64,000 bases of DNA from Anaerolineae bacterium (GCA_020851635.1 JADZCJ010000063.1:1-64000), one strand, 5' to 3'; positions 52,581-61,792 are shown, numbered from the stretch's first letter. Notes: generated by a model from the sequence alone, not told the origin. Numbers and translations: made by a program.

Positions 52581-54335
52581 ATGAAACGAATCTTTGCTCC
52601 AAGCTCTATTCTTGCAATCCTGATCGTAACTGCCGCATGGCTGGCAGCCGCGTGCGCGCCGGTCGCCGCGCCCGGTCCTGCCGCGCAGGCGACTCAACCT
52701 GCCGTCGCCCAACCGACGAGCGCACCTGCCGCTACGGCAGCGCCTTCGACCGGCGGGAACAAAGTCATTACCATTTCATACACGCAGGAAGCCAACAATC
52801 TCAACCCGCTTTACACGAACCAATGGTTTACACAAAATTTGTTCGACCTGTTCCTGGACAATGCGTTGATCACGTTCAACGACAAAAACGAGCCGCTGCC
52901 GTGGATTGCCAAAGAGATCCCGTCAATCGAAAATGGCGGAATCTCTGCGGATGGCAAGGTGATCACCTTTAACCTTCGCGATGATGTCAAGTGGTCAGAC
53001 GGAACGCCCCTCACGGCGGATGACTATGTCTTTACGTATGAAATGATTTTGAGCGACAAGAACACGGTTACGAGCCGCGATCCGTTCGAGTCCGAAGTTG
53101 CGAGTGTGGTTACCAAGGACCCGCATACGCTGGTCGTCACGTTTAACGAACCGTATGCGCCGTGGATGACTTCGATTTTTAGCCGCGCCAATTCCAGCGT
53201 GGCTATTCCCAAGCACATCCTCCAGCCCGTCTTTGAAAAAGATGGCACCCTTGACAATGCCGAGTGGAACCGTGCCCCAACTGTGGGGGTGGGGCCCTTC
53301 CTTTTCAAAGAATGGGAGACGGGCAGTCATCTTACGTTTCAAGCCAATCCCGATTTTTGGATGGGAGCTCCCAAGGCAGACCAAATCTTTTTCCGAATCG
53401 TTCCCGATGATGCGTCGCAGCTCGCCGCCATCAAAGCCGGAGACACGGATATCGGCGTCTTTATCAGCCCTTCCGATGTTCCTGACCTTGAAAAACTGGG
53501 AACGGTTGACATTCCCAAGGTCCAATCGGGTTACAAGGAATCCTGGTACTTTAACATGAGCACCGATCCGGCCACGATGGGCAACCCGGCGCTGCAGGAT
53601 GCCAATGTGCGCCGCGCGCTGGTGATGGCGGTAGACCGCAACAAGATTACACAAGAGCTGTTGTATGGTTTGACCAAGCCCGCCCTGACGTTCTGGGATG
53701 GCATGGCGCAGGCAAACACCGATATCGAGCCAATTCCATACGACCCGGAAGGCGCGAAAAAACTGCTCGACGATGCGGGGTGGAAAGTGGGCAGCGATGG
53801 CATCCGCGAAAAGGACGGCGTCAAGCTCAAACTCCGTTATGTGACGACCACGCGTGAAGTCCGCAAGAATACACAGGCGATTGTTCAGCAGGAATGGAAA
53901 GACATCGGCATTGACTCGGAGCTGATCAATCATCCTTCGGACGTCTTTTTCGCCAGCTTTGGCGATAAGGGACCGATTGCGACCGGTCAATATGACATTG
54001 CCGAGTGGTCAAACTCGCCCCAATTCCCCGACCCGAACGCCGTGGATTGGCTGTGCAGTGAAATTCCATCGGATGCGAATCCTCCGGGCGGAAATTGGGA
54101 ATTTATCTGCGACAAGGATTTGGATGCGCTCTTCCAGGAGCAAGCCAGGACAGTGGATGCGAAAAAACGGATCGAGCTGTTTAAACAAATCCAAAAGATC
54201 ATTGCCGACCAGGTGTACTGGGTCAGCATCTGGGACGACCCGGACTTGTGGACCGTGTCCAAAAAAGTAACCGGGGTCAAATTCTCGGGCGCGACCCCAT
54301 TCTGGAATGCGTACGAGTGGGACAAGATGGAATAA
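52581..54335 (+). CDS. lipoprotein solute-binding protein, peptide/nickel ABC family (cassette 2)
   Basis: 584 residues from the ATG at 52581, because GGGAGG (52565-52570) is 10 nt before it; two earlier in-frame ATGs are too close to or upstream of that site. Lipobox LAAAC, then an Ala/Pro/Thr linker. SBP_bac_5 motifs are LRDDVKWSDGTPLTADDYVFTYE, TVGVGPFLFKEWE and VRRALVMAVDRNKITQELLYG. It is a paralogue of SBP 1 (compare SIENGGISADGK with TVENGGISADGL), so the cassettes arose by duplication or double acquisition. Confidence 0.9.
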   Translation: MKRIFAPSSILAILIVTAAWLAAACAPVAAPGPAAQATQPAVAQPTSAPAATAAPSTGGNKVITISYTQEANNLNPLYTNQWFTQNLFDLFLDNALITFNDKNEPLPWIAKEIPSIENGGISADGKVITFNLRDDVKWSDGTPLTADDYVFTYEMILSDKNTVTSRDPFESEVASVVTKDPHTLVVTFNEPYAPWMTSIFSRANSSVAIPKHILQPVFEKDGTLDNAEWNRAPTVGVGPFLFKEWETGSHLTFQANPDFWMGAPKADQIFFRIVPDDASQLAAIKAGDTDIGVFISPSDVPDLEKLGTVDIPKVQSGYKESWYFNMSTDPATMGNPALQDANVRRALVMAVDRNKITQELLYGLTKPALTFWDGMAQANTDIEPIPYDPEGAKKLLDDAGWKVGSDGIREKDGVKLKLRYVTTTREVRKNTQAIVQQEWKDIGIDSELINHPSDVFFASFGDKGPIATGQYDIAEWSNSPQFPDPNAVDWLCSEIPSDANPPGGNWEFICDKDLDALFQEQARTVDAKKRIELFKQIQKIIADQVYWVSIWDDPDLWTVSKKVTGVKFSGATPFWNAYEWDKME

Positions 54336-54346
54336 GGAAATGAAAT

Positions 54347-54383
54347 GCCGGTGTCTTGCGATTCATAACCGCAGGACACCGGC
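54347..54383 (+). other. intercistronic hairpin after SBP 2
   Basis: 14-bp arms GCCGGTGTCTTGCG/CGCAGGACACCGGC with one G-U pair and a 9-nt loop, without a T-run. It has the same position relative to its SBP gene as the hairpin at 50450. Confidence 0.65.
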
Positions 54384-54394
54384 GAGCCAAATTT

Positions 54395-55429
54395 ATGGGC
54401 AGATATATTGTTCGGCGGATGCTGCAAGCGATTCCCTTGTTATTCATCGTCAGTCTCATTGTCTTTGTGCTGATCATGAATATGGGTGACCCGTTGATTG
54501 CGTTCGCCGGACGAAATGGGCAGGTCAAGGGCGCAGACCGCGAGCGGTTGATTCGCAAACTTGGTCTGGACCAACCGATCTATGTGCAATATGTTGTTTG
54601 GCTTGTTGGGAACGATTGGATGAAATTGGACTTGGATGGGGATGGGGTTCCGGAAACGAACGGCACTCGCAGGGGGGTATTGCGCGGTGATCTGGGCACC
54701 TCGGTTGTGACTCGCGAGCCGGTCATCAAGATGGTCCGGGACCGCTTGCCGAATACGCTCCTCCTCATGGTCACGGCTGAAATTGTGATCATTAGTTTTG
54801 CGTTGATTTTGGGAATAGCCACTGCCGTTTTCAAATACTCTATCTTTGACAATGTGTTTACGGGTTTGTCATTCGTGGGCTTTTCGATGCCCGTGCCACT
54901 CCTGGCGCTCGGACTGATTTATATCTTTGGCGTCTATTTCAAGCGCGCGGGCTTGCCGTATTTTCCAACGGTTGGGATGTTTGAACCGGCAGCGGGCAAA
55001 ACGCCGGAACAGCTTGTATGGCATCTCGTTCTTCCCGTTGCCACGCTCTCGATTATTTCGATTGCCGCCTATAGTCGTTTCATCCGTTCTAACATGTTAG
55101 AGGTTTTGGGACACGATTACATTCGTACCGCAACCTCCAAGGGTCTGAGCAGTCGGGTCGTCCTGTTCAAACATGCATTAAAAAATGCCGCCCTGCCAAT
55201 TGTTACGCTCATTGGCTTGGACCTCGGATTTTTGTTGGCGGGCGCATTGGTGACCGAAACGATTTTTTCATGGCCCGGAATGGGCAGATTGTTTTACGAC
55301 CATGCGCTCAAATCTGACATGCCGGTCTTGATGGGTGTTTTGATGCTGATTTCCATCTCGGTCATCTTTTTCCAGTTACTCACCGATATCACTTATACGT
55401 TTGTTGATCCCCGCATTCGGTACCAGTAG
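54395..55429 (+). CDS. ABC transporter permease, OppB/DppB type (cassette 2)
   Basis: 344 residues from the ATG at 54395 (MGRYIVRRMLQAIPLLF). Features are GLDQPIYVQYVVWLVGND, an inserted WMKLDLDGDGVPETNGTRR loop not found in cassette 1, and the EAA loop YSRFIRSNMLEVLGHDYIRT. It ends TETIFSWPGMGRLFYDHALK and TYTFVDPRIRYQ. The Shine-Dalgarno is weak; the intercistronic hairpin lies 11 nt upstream. Confidence 0.91.
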   Translation: MGRYIVRRMLQAIPLLFIVSLIVFVLIMNMGDPLIAFAGRNGQVKGADRERLIRKLGLDQPIYVQYVVWLVGNDWMKLDLDGDGVPETNGTRRGVLRGDLGTSVVTREPVIKMVRDRLPNTLLLMVTAEIVIISFALILGIATAVFKYSIFDNVFTGLSFVGFSMPVPLLALGLIYIFGVYFKRAGLPYFPTVGMFEPAAGKTPEQLVWHLVLPVATLSIISIAAYSRFIRSNMLEVLGHDYIRTATSKGLSSRVVLFKHALKNAALPIVTLIGLDLGFLLAGALVTETIFSWPGMGRLFYDHALKSDMPVLMGVLMLISISVIFFQLLTDITYTFVDPRIRYQ

Positions 55430-55441
55430 CAGACGCGAGCC

Positions 55442-56392
55442 GTGGCAACACTTTCCAAATCAATTACAACGACCCAGGTGCAGCAGCTGGCGCCTCCCAA
55501 GGTCAGTTCGCCCGGACAGCTGGCGCGGCGGAAACTGATGAAAAATCGGGCTGCCATGTTTGGGCTTGTACTCTTGGGGGCGCTCATTGCGTATATCGTT
55601 ATCGGTTCGTTCCTCTTTACAGAGGAATATGCCAACCATAACGACCTCAGCATTCGTCTCCAACCGCCCTCCCGCGAACATCCTTTTGGCACCGACCCGA
55701 TCGGGCGTGACATTCTCGCGCGCACAATCTATGGCGGTCAGATTTCCTTGATCATCGGGGTGACAGCCGTTGCCATTTCCATGCTCGTCGGGGTCCTGAT
55801 CGGCGCCTTTGCCGGCTTTTACAGCGGCAGACTGGATAGTCTCTTGATGCGCTTTACGGAAGCGGTCTTGAACATCCCCTCTCTCTTTTTGCTCATCATC
55901 GCCGCCAAGTATGCAGGTGACAAGATTCAGAATTTCGATCTCTTTGGAAGAGAGTTTAGCGGCAGTCTGATTGTCATCATTCTCATTATCGGTCTCACCA
56001 GTTGGATGTATCTGGCGCGCATCGTGCGTTCCGAATTTCTCTCGCTCAAAGAACGCGAATATATCACCGCCGCGCGCGCGTTGGGCGTAAAGGATTTACA
56101 GATCATCTTTCGACACGTTTTGCCCAACACCACCGCGCCGATCATTGTTGCCGCGACGCTTGGCATTGCGACGGCGATTCTGGCAGAGGCGTATATCAGT
56201 TTTCTGGGGTTGGGGGTCCGCGCCCCCACTGCGACCTGGGGCAATATGCTCGAGGATGCGACGCGTTATATTGACACTGCCCCGCAAATCTGGTTCTTTC
56301 CCGGTTTGTTGATTCTGGTGACGGTGCTCGCGATAAACTTTGTAGGCGATGGATTACGGGATGCTCTGGACCCGAGAACCTTGTCGGAATGA
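55442..56392 (+). CDS. ABC transporter permease, OppC/DppC type (cassette 2)
   Basis: 316 residues starting at GTG 55442. It has HPFGTDPIGRDILARTIYGG, the EAA loop RSEFLSLKEREYITAARALGVKD and the end DGLRDALDPRTLSE. It closely resembles the cassette 1 permease. It is the last gene before a strong terminator, so the whole block 48638-56392 contains two SBPs and four permeases but no nucleotide-binding subunit. Confidence 0.91.
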   Translation: MATLSKSITTTQVQQLAPPKVSSPGQLARRKLMKNRAAMFGLVLLGALIAYIVIGSFLFTEEYANHNDLSIRLQPPSREHPFGTDPIGRDILARTIYGGQISLIIGVTAVAISMLVGVLIGAFAGFYSGRLDSLLMRFTEAVLNIPSLFLLIIAAKYAGDKIQNFDLFGREFSGSLIVIILIIGLTSWMYLARIVRSEFLSLKEREYITAARALGVKDLQIIFRHVLPNTTAPIIVAATLGIATAILAEAYISFLGLGVRAPTATWGNMLEDATRYIDTAPQIWFFPGLLILVTVLAINFVGDGLRDALDPRTLSE

Positions 56393-56439
56393 CCAAAACA
56401 AAAACCTCGCTCCCCGACAGAGCGAGGTTTTTGTTTTGG
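56393..56439 (+). terminator. long perfect-stem terminator after the ABC cassettes
   Basis: 19-bp perfect arms at 56393-56411 and 56421-56439 around a 9-nt loop. The right arm has GTTTTTGTTTTGG. Confidence 0.88.
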
Positions 56440-56444
56440 CTCCA

Positions 56445-56453
56445 TGCTATAAT
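56445..56453 (+). promoter_or_regulatory. extended -10 promoter of the creatininase-family gene
   Basis: TGCTATAAT directly follows the terminator. No good -35 is seen. About 38 nt of leader with GGAG before the ATG. Confidence 0.55.
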
Positions 56454-56498
56454 CGCGGCGATTGTCCAATCACACCACGCCGATCATAGGAGCAGTTG

Positions 56499-57305
56499 AT
56501 GAAAAAATTCCGCTATGATGATTTGACCTGGCACGAGGTGCGCGATGCCGTCGCCGCCAAAAAAGCAATTCTCATCCCCATCGGTTCCATCGAAGACCAC
56601 GGTCCCCATTTGCCTCTCAATACCGACAACATCATTGTCGAATCGGTCTGTTTTGAGGTTGCGCGGCGTGCGTCGGACGAGGTCCTCAGTCTGCCCGTCA
56701 TGCCTGTCGGGTTCGAAGACCATCACATGGATTATCCCGGTTCGCTAACGTCCTCGATGGAGACCCTGCTGACGTTTTTTTCGGACGCCGCGATCAGCGT
56801 CGCGCGGCACGGTTTTACCCACATCATGCTCGTCAACGGGCACGGCTCCAACTCGTCGCTCGTCGAGCTCGCCGCGCGCAAAGCGGTGATCCAAACGGGC
56901 GCCATCGTCGGCGCGATGGCGGGAAATGCGGCGGTTGATGATGTCTTGATCCGCGATTTGATTGCCCAACATCGCAAGTCCGCGCACGGCGGCATCGGGC
57001 ACGCCTGCGAATTTGAGACTGCCGTGATGCTCTATCTGCGCCCCGACCTGGTGCAGATGGACAAGGCGGTGCGCGAGATGGGCGTGCCTGACCTCAAATA
57101 TTTCAACTGGGACCATCCCAAACCCGCCGCCTATGCGTGGATGGATTGGTGGTCGCGCTTTTCCAAGACGGGGGTCGCGGGAGACCCGACCGTTGCCACG
57201 CGCGAATTTGGCGAAATGATGTTTAACGCGACGGTCGAGCGCATGATCGAGCTCATTCGCGAATTCAAACAGATTCCCATCAAACCGCGCAGTGATTTGC
57301 ACTGA
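56499..57305 (+). CDS. creatininase-family amidohydrolase
   Basis: 268 residues. Metal-binding motifs of the creatininase/MftE family are present: Glu and His in GSIEDHGPHLPLNTD (about 29-43), FEDHHMDYPGSLT and NGHGSNSS (about 113-120), with Glu in HACEFETAVML. Known members hydrolyse creatinine, formamidopyrimidine compounds or mycofactocin peptides; no mycofactocin genes are nearby, so the substrate is open. The ATG at 56499 follows GGAG at 56489. It ends 12 nt before two glycosyltransferase genes. Confidence 0.87.
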   Translation: MKKFRYDDLTWHEVRDAVAAKKAILIPIGSIEDHGPHLPLNTDNIIVESVCFEVARRASDEVLSLPVMPVGFEDHHMDYPGSLTSSMETLLTFFSDAAISVARHGFTHIMLVNGHGSNSSLVELAARKAVIQTGAIVGAMAGNAAVDDVLIRDLIAQHRKSAHGGIGHACEFETAVMLYLRPDLVQMDKAVREMGVPDLKYFNWDHPKPAAYAWMDWWSRFSKTGVAGDPTVATREFGEMMFNATVERMIELIREFKQIPIKPRSDLH

Positions 57306-57317
57306 GCTGACCCCCTC

Positions 57318-58244
57318 ATGCCTCCCCCCGACTTTTCGCTTGTCATTGTCTCGTTTCAGGTGCGCGACCTTTTGGAACGCTGTCTCGCCTCTCTGGCGCG
57401 TGTCTCGACCCCGCCTGTATGCGAGATCATCGTGGTTGACAATGCTTCAAGCGACAATTCGGCAGCTATGGTGCGCGAGAAATTCCCCCAAGTCACGTTG
57501 ATCGAAAACGCCAAGAATGTTGGTTTTGCCGCCGCCAATAATCAAGGGCTGACGTTGGCGACGGGGCGCTATTGGATGCTCTTGAATCCCGACACGGAAA
57601 TCCCGGCGGATGCCCCGAACCCTCTCGCGCAGCTCGTCGCCTTTATGGACAATCACCCGCGCGCGGGCGCATGTGGCGCCAGCTTGTTTTATCCCGACGG
57701 CACGCGTCAGCACTCGGCGTTTCATTTTCCATCGCTGGCGCAGATTTATATTGACCTGTTTCCTGTCAACTGGCGGCTGCGCGAGTCATCCTTGAACGGG
57801 CGCTATCCCTTTTCGCGCTATGAACGCGGCGAGCCGTTTCCGATTGACCACCCGCTCGGCGCGGCGCTGCTCGTCCGACCGCAAGCGGCAGAACAGGTTG
57901 GTTTGCTGGACGAGGCCTATTTCATTTACGCCGAAGAGGTTGACTGGTGCATGCGGCTCAAGCGGGCAGGGTGGGAGATATGGTGCGTGCCGAGCGCACA
58001 CATCATTCACCATCAAGCGCGCAGCACACGGCAGTTTCGCGAGATGATGTTTGTCGAGTTGTGGAAAGCGCGCTTGCGCTTGTTTCACAAAAACTATTCG
58101 CGCGCTTTTAATGTCGCCGCGCGCGCGCTGATACGGCGCGGCATGGCGCGCGCCATTCGAGAGGTAAGCGCGGCAGACGATACACAAGACGACCGCGCAC
58201 AAAAACTCGCGGCGTACCAGGCGGTTATGAGGATGGTGCAATGA
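57318..58244 (+). CDS. family 2 glycosyltransferase (rhamnosyltransferase-like)
   Basis: 308 residues. The GT-A nucleotide-sugar site reads VVDNASSDNSAAMV (about 35-48) and ANNQGLTLATGRYWMLLNPDTEI, where NPD takes the place of the DxD motif. This pattern is seen in rhamnosyl- and related GT2 enzymes. LGAALLVRPQAAEQVGLLDE and the acceptor-side EVDWCMRLKRAGW follow. It probably builds surface polysaccharide or glycolipid. The stop overlaps the next start as ATGA. Confidence 0.9.
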   Translation: MPPPDFSLVIVSFQVRDLLERCLASLARVSTPPVCEIIVVDNASSDNSAAMVREKFPQVTLIENAKNVGFAAANNQGLTLATGRYWMLLNPDTEIPADAPNPLAQLVAFMDNHPRAGACGASLFYPDGTRQHSAFHFPSLAQIYIDLFPVNWRLRESSLNGRYPFSRYERGEPFPIDHPLGAALLVRPQAAEQVGLLDEAYFIYAEEVDWCMRLKRAGWEIWCVPSAHIIHHQARSTRQFREMMFVELWKARLRLFHKNYSRAFNVAARALIRRGMARAIREVSAADDTQDDRAQKLAAYQAVMRMVQ

Positions 58245-59008
58245 CCCTCTCGGCGGTCGTCTTGACGCGTAATGAAGAGAAACACATCCTCGATTGCCTC
58301 GCCTCGGTGCGTTCTTTTGCGGACGAGCTGCTTGTATTTGATTCTCAGAGCACGGACCGGACGGTAGAGTTGGCGCAGACGGCGGGGGCACGTGTCGAAT
58401 CGCGCCCGTTTGACAATTATGCGGGGCAGCGCAATGCCTCGCTCGAAGCGGCGCGCGGGGATTGGGTCTTTTTTATTGATGCCGACGAAAGGGCGGATGA
58501 GGCGGTTGGGGGGGAAATCAAAGGCGAGATTGCGCGGATCGAAAGCGAAAAATCGGATACGTCGCTCTTTTGGATACCGCGCAAAAACTATATTTTTGGC
58601 AAGTGGATTCAATACACCGGCTGGTCGCCGGACTATCAGCCGCGCGTAATGCGCAAGGGACGCGCCCACTTTGACCCTGCGCGCCCGGTGCACGAGCTGG
58701 TGATTGCAGAAGGCAGCGCGATCTATCTCGCGTCACCACTCGTCCACTACAATTACGAAACCCTCGCCCAGTTTCGCAAGAAACAGGCACACTACACACG
58801 GTTCGAAGCCCAACAGATGGTCCAGGCGGGCATTCGCCCCCGCCTCCGCAGCTATGTGAGCATGCCGGTCCGCGAATTTGCGCGCCGTTTCATTTCGCTG
58901 GAGGGATATCGCGATGGTTTGCACGGTCTGCTCCTCAGCGCGCTCATGGCGTATTATGCCTTTTGGCGGCAGGTCTGGGCTGTCGAAATGTGGCGGATGA
59001 AAAGCTAG
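58241..59008 (+). CDS. family 2 glycosyltransferase (WaaE/KdtX-like)
   Basis: 255 residues. The start TLSAVVLTRNEEKHILDCLASV and the segment ELLVFDSQSTDRTVELAQ are typical of the WaaE/KdtX-like GT2 group. The DxD equivalent is in GDWVFFIDADERAD, and a helical C-terminus (YRDGLHGLLLSALMAYYAFWRQ) may touch the membrane. It overlaps the upstream glycosyltransferase gene by 4 nt, and its last 4 nt overlap the convergent cyclase gene. Confidence 0.9.
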   Translation: MTLSAVVLTRNEEKHILDCLASVRSFADELLVFDSQSTDRTVELAQTAGARVESRPFDNYAGQRNASLEAARGDWVFFIDADERADEAVGGEIKGEIARIESEKSDTSLFWIPRKNYIFGKWIQYTGWSPDYQPRVMRKGRAHFDPARPVHELVIAEGSAIYLASPLVHYNYETLAQFRKKQAHYTRFEAQQMVQAGIRPRLRSYVSMPVREFARRFISLEGYRDGLHGLLLSALMAYYAFWRQVWAVEMWRMKS

Positions 59009-60933
59009 CCCTCTTCTTCCTCTTCCTCCTGGCTTTCTACAGACAGACTCGTCTCGCGCACTTCCCAAACCGCCAGTGGTTCTTTGCGCCCGCGCACGCG
59101 CACGGGCGATAATTCGCGCAACACGATCCGGTCTGGTGGTTTTTCCGCGGTCGCGGCGTCCGCCAGAATCTGATTGTTGTTGGCGAATGCGCTGATGCGC
59201 GCGGCAACATTGACCGTATCGCCGACCAGCGTATATTCCACTTTGCCGAGCGCAGTAATGTTTCCCATCACCGCCCAGCCGGTTGCCAGCCCGATGCCCA
59301 CGCTAAACTTTTCCCGCTCCTGATTCTTTTTTTGATACTCCAGAAGGTTGTTGCGGATGGCGACCGCCGCATAGAGACCCCGCGCGCAATGGTCAATCTG
59401 ATCGAGCGGCGCATTCCAAACGGCTATCAGCGCATCGCCCATCGGTTTTGAAACCGTCCCCCCCTGACCCGATATCGCTTGCAGTGACAGTTCCATGTAG
59501 CGATTGACAGTTTGCAGGATGACTTCAGGTGTCATTTCATCCGAAATGGTCGCAAACCCGCGCAAGTCGGCATACAACACCGTGACCATCCGGCGGGCGC
59601 CCGTCAGCGGCAGCTCCCCGCGGTCGATCGCGTCAATCACCCGCCCCAAAATATCCGCCGGCACGTAGCGGCGAAACAACGAGGTCAGGAATTGTCTGCG
59701 GCGGTCTTCGGAAAAATATCGAAATGTGATGATGGCGGCAGAAGTCAAAATGAGCGCGAGGGCGGGATACAACAGCGGAATGACAAAGGCGCGATTGAAT
59801 GCATCAAACGAAAACAACAACAACCCCACCAGATAAACCAAGGTCAGCGCGACGGCATACAACGATCTGAGATGCGGCAGAGTCAAGCCGGCAAGCAATG
59901 CCATTGCCAGGATTAGCGCCAGTTGTCCCAATGCGCCCTGCGCCTGGAGCGTCTGCGGCGGTTGACTGAGCATCATGTTGGCAAAATCCGCTTGCAGATT
60001 GACATTGTATGTCCGCGCCTCGCCCAACTGCAAGGGAATCGCATATTGTTCGGTCTCGATGGTGCTGTTGCCGCCGATAAAAACCAACTTGTCCGCAAAC
60101 ACTTGCGGCGGCACCACACCCTGCAAGACATCTACGAATGAATACGTCGCCACATCTACATTCGGGCTTGTCAAGTTCAACAAGGTGTTACCGTACTCGT
60201 CCACCGGCACCCGATACGGTCCAAAGGCGACGATGCGTTCCGGCAGTTTGTATGAAAGGTCAGTAATGCCGGAATACCGCGCAAAAGCAAGCAGTCCCAA
60301 CGGGGGGAGGGATGTGGTTCCGGCTTGGACCCCCAGCGGCATCCGGCGCGTGATATTGTCCGGGTCGGGGTTGATGATGCGATGTCCGATTCCTTGCGCG
60401 GATTCGGCGAGCGTGGGGACGGGAGAGACAAAAGCCGTATAAGCAAGGATAGATTCGGGGCGCGGTGGCAGCGTGGCGCCCTCTTCTGCCGCAGCTGCCA
60501 ACAACACATTCCCGCTCTGTCGGATCGAAGCTGCCAGCACGGGGTCTTCGGAGCTGGCTTGCGAGAATACAATGTCAAAAGCGATCACCCGGGGCGGCGC
60601 GGTCCTGAGGATGTCGAGCAGTTCCGCATGGATCGCGCGCGACCAGGGAAAGGTCCCGATTGCGTCAAGTGATTTCTTGTCAATCGCGATGAGCGCAATC
60701 TGGGGTTGCGGCACGGCTGCGTGATAGAGAAAATCGGTGGCAACTCGGTTGAGCGGAGCGACCAGCCCGGAAAACAAGAGGAGGATGACCAAAAAGGCGA
60801 CGACCAGAGCGATAGCCGCGCCCGCTTGCAGGCGAAAACGGACGCGCAAATCATTTAGGGGCGGCGGCAGGCGCGCGATAACGACATTTAGAAATTGGTC
60901 GGCGCGCCGGAGGAGAGAGTGGATGGCGCTCAT
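59005..60933 (-). CDS. CHASE2-domain class III adenylate/guanylate cyclase
   Basis: 642 residues. One N-terminal helix (about 38-60) precedes a CHASE2 extracellular sensor domain (about 65-340, PQPQIALIAIDKKSLDAIGTFPWSRAIH). Three transmembrane helices follow (about 345-420) and then a class III cyclase domain. It has metal Asp in TVLYADLRGFATIS, the second Asp in PMGDALIAVW, and the substrate and transition-state residues in YTLVGDTVNVAARISAF. The Asp-Thr pair favours ATP, so cAMP is the likely product. The C-terminus is a run of Glu. It is downstream of the phosphatase gene (9 nt), probably one operon. Confidence 0.9.
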   Translation of the reverse strand: MSAIHSLLRRADQFLNVVIARLPPPLNDLRVRFRLQAGAAIALVVAFLVILLLFSGLVAPLNRVATDFLYHAAVPQPQIALIAIDKKSLDAIGTFPWSRAIHAELLDILRTAPPRVIAFDIVFSQASSEDPVLAASIRQSGNVLLAAAAEEGATLPPRPESILAYTAFVSPVPTLAESAQGIGHRIINPDPDNITRRMPLGVQAGTTSLPPLGLLAFARYSGITDLSYKLPERIVAFGPYRVPVDEYGNTLLNLTSPNVDVATYSFVDVLQGVVPPQVFADKLVFIGGNSTIETEQYAIPLQLGEARTYNVNLQADFANMMLSQPPQTLQAQGALGQLALILAMALLAGLTLPHLRSLYAVALTLVYLVGLLLFSFDAFNRAFVIPLLYPALALILTSAAIITFRYFSEDRRRQFLTSLFRRYVPADILGRVIDAIDRGELPLTGARRMVTVLYADLRGFATISDEMTPEVILQTVNRYMELSLQAISGQGGTVSKPMGDALIAVWNAPLDQIDHCARGLYAAVAIRNNLLEYQKKNQEREKFSVGIGLATGWAVMGNITALGKVEYTLVGDTVNVAARISAFANNNQILADAATAEKPPDRIVLRELSPVRVRGRKEPLAVWEVRETSLSVESQEEEEEEG

Positions 60934-60942
60934 ACGCGCGCG

Positions 60943-61449
60943 TCAGCGGGTGGATTTGGCTTGACTGTCCGGGACCGGGATCGAGAATTCACCAAGCCAT
61001 CGAAGGATTTCGGTGTATCCGCGGTCAAAAAGATGGTCGAGGTCGTTGGCGCACATTTCGTACGCGCTGCGGGGTTTCCCATACGGGTCTGCAATGTCGT
61101 ATTCGATACCGTTCAGCTGGCTCATCAATCGTATTCTCGAGCGCGCCGCCGGAAATTCGGCGGCGAGGGCATCGCGATGACTGCGGGTCATGACCAGGAC
61201 CAGGTCTGCCCGCTCCAGGATCTCGCGCGTGACCGTGCGCGCGATGTGACCGGCGAGCGAAAGCCCGCGCGCTTGCATGACCTCTATCGCATGCAATGCA
61301 GCCGGTTCGCCGTCCACTCCCCACGTCCCGGCGGACTCGACCTGAAACGTATCCCCGGCGCGCGCGGCATGCGCTTGAAACAATGCCGCCGCCATCGGCG
61401 AACGGCATATGTTGCCCGTGCACACAAAGAGAATCGTTGCGGGAGCCAT
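60943..61449 (-). CDS. low-molecular-weight protein tyrosine phosphatase
   Basis: 168 residues. The catalytic P-loop is C10-TGNICRS (C-x5-R), and the general acid Asp is in DIADPYGKPRSAYE. ESAGTWGVDGEPA is also typical of the family. These enzymes remove phosphate from tyrosine and often act on bacterial tyrosine kinases of polysaccharide export; two glycosyltransferases are nearby on the other strand. The start codon directly abuts the stop of the small acidic gene, implying coupling. Confidence 0.9.
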   Translation of the reverse strand: MAPATILFVCTGNICRSPMAAALFQAHAARAGDTFQVESAGTWGVDGEPAALHAIEVMQARGLSLAGHIARTVTREILERADLVLVMTRSHRDALAAEFPAARSRIRLMSQLNGIEYDIADPYGKPRSAYEMCANDLDHLFDRGYTEILRWLGEFSIPVPDSQAKSTR

Positions 61450-61689
61450 TTATTCGGCATCAATCAAAAGATATTCGAGCTCTTGAATCCGCACGATGTC
61501 GTCATCGCTCATGCGGTCATCGTCCAGCGCCAGCAGGTCGAGCAGCTCGTCTTCTGCCAGTTCAAACTCTTTGGGCGAAAGCTGGGGACGTTCTTCGCCC
61601 AATTCGGCATGTCGCTTGAGATAGTCACGATATTCGGGCGTTTGTGTGCTTTCGGTCTTGGACTTGGGTTTGGCTTTACGCTCGGTCAT
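61450..61689 (-). CDS. small acidic protein of unknown function
   Basis: 79 residues. A basic, Lys/Thr-rich N-terminus (MTERKAKPKSKTESTQTPEY) precedes an acidic helical half (EDELLDLLALDDDRMSDDDI, then VRIQELEYLLIDAE). No signal, cysteines or recognised domain. It is the first gene of the minus-strand unit with the tyrosine phosphatase and the cyclase. The promoter ends 9 nt before the ATG, so the message is probably leaderless. Confidence 0.7.
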   Translation of the reverse strand: MTERKAKPKSKTESTQTPEYRDYLKRHAELGEERPQLSPKEFELAEDELLDLLALDDDRMSDDDIVRIQELEYLLIDAE

Positions 61690-61698
61690 GGCAAGAAA

Positions 61699-61727
61699 AT
61701 TATACCATCGCTGTCACGCCGCCGCAA
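61699..61727 (-). promoter_or_regulatory. promoter of the acidic protein-phosphatase-cyclase unit, candidate leaderless
   Basis: On the minus strand, -35 TTGCGG (plus 61722-61727), 17 bp and -10 TATAAT (plus 61699-61704), 9 nt before the ATG. Confidence 0.7.
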
Positions 61728-61750
61728 TCATCCATCGAAACTATGCCAAC

Positions 61751-61784
61751 AAAAAAAGAGGGCATCGGTTGCCCTATGCCCTCT
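61751..61784 (-). terminator. intrinsic terminator after hpf
   Basis: On the minus strand, 9-bp stem AGAGGGCAT/ATGCCCTCT, 10-nt loop, then T-run (plus A7 at 61751-61757). Confidence 0.85.
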
Positions 61785-61792
61785 GTCGGTTT

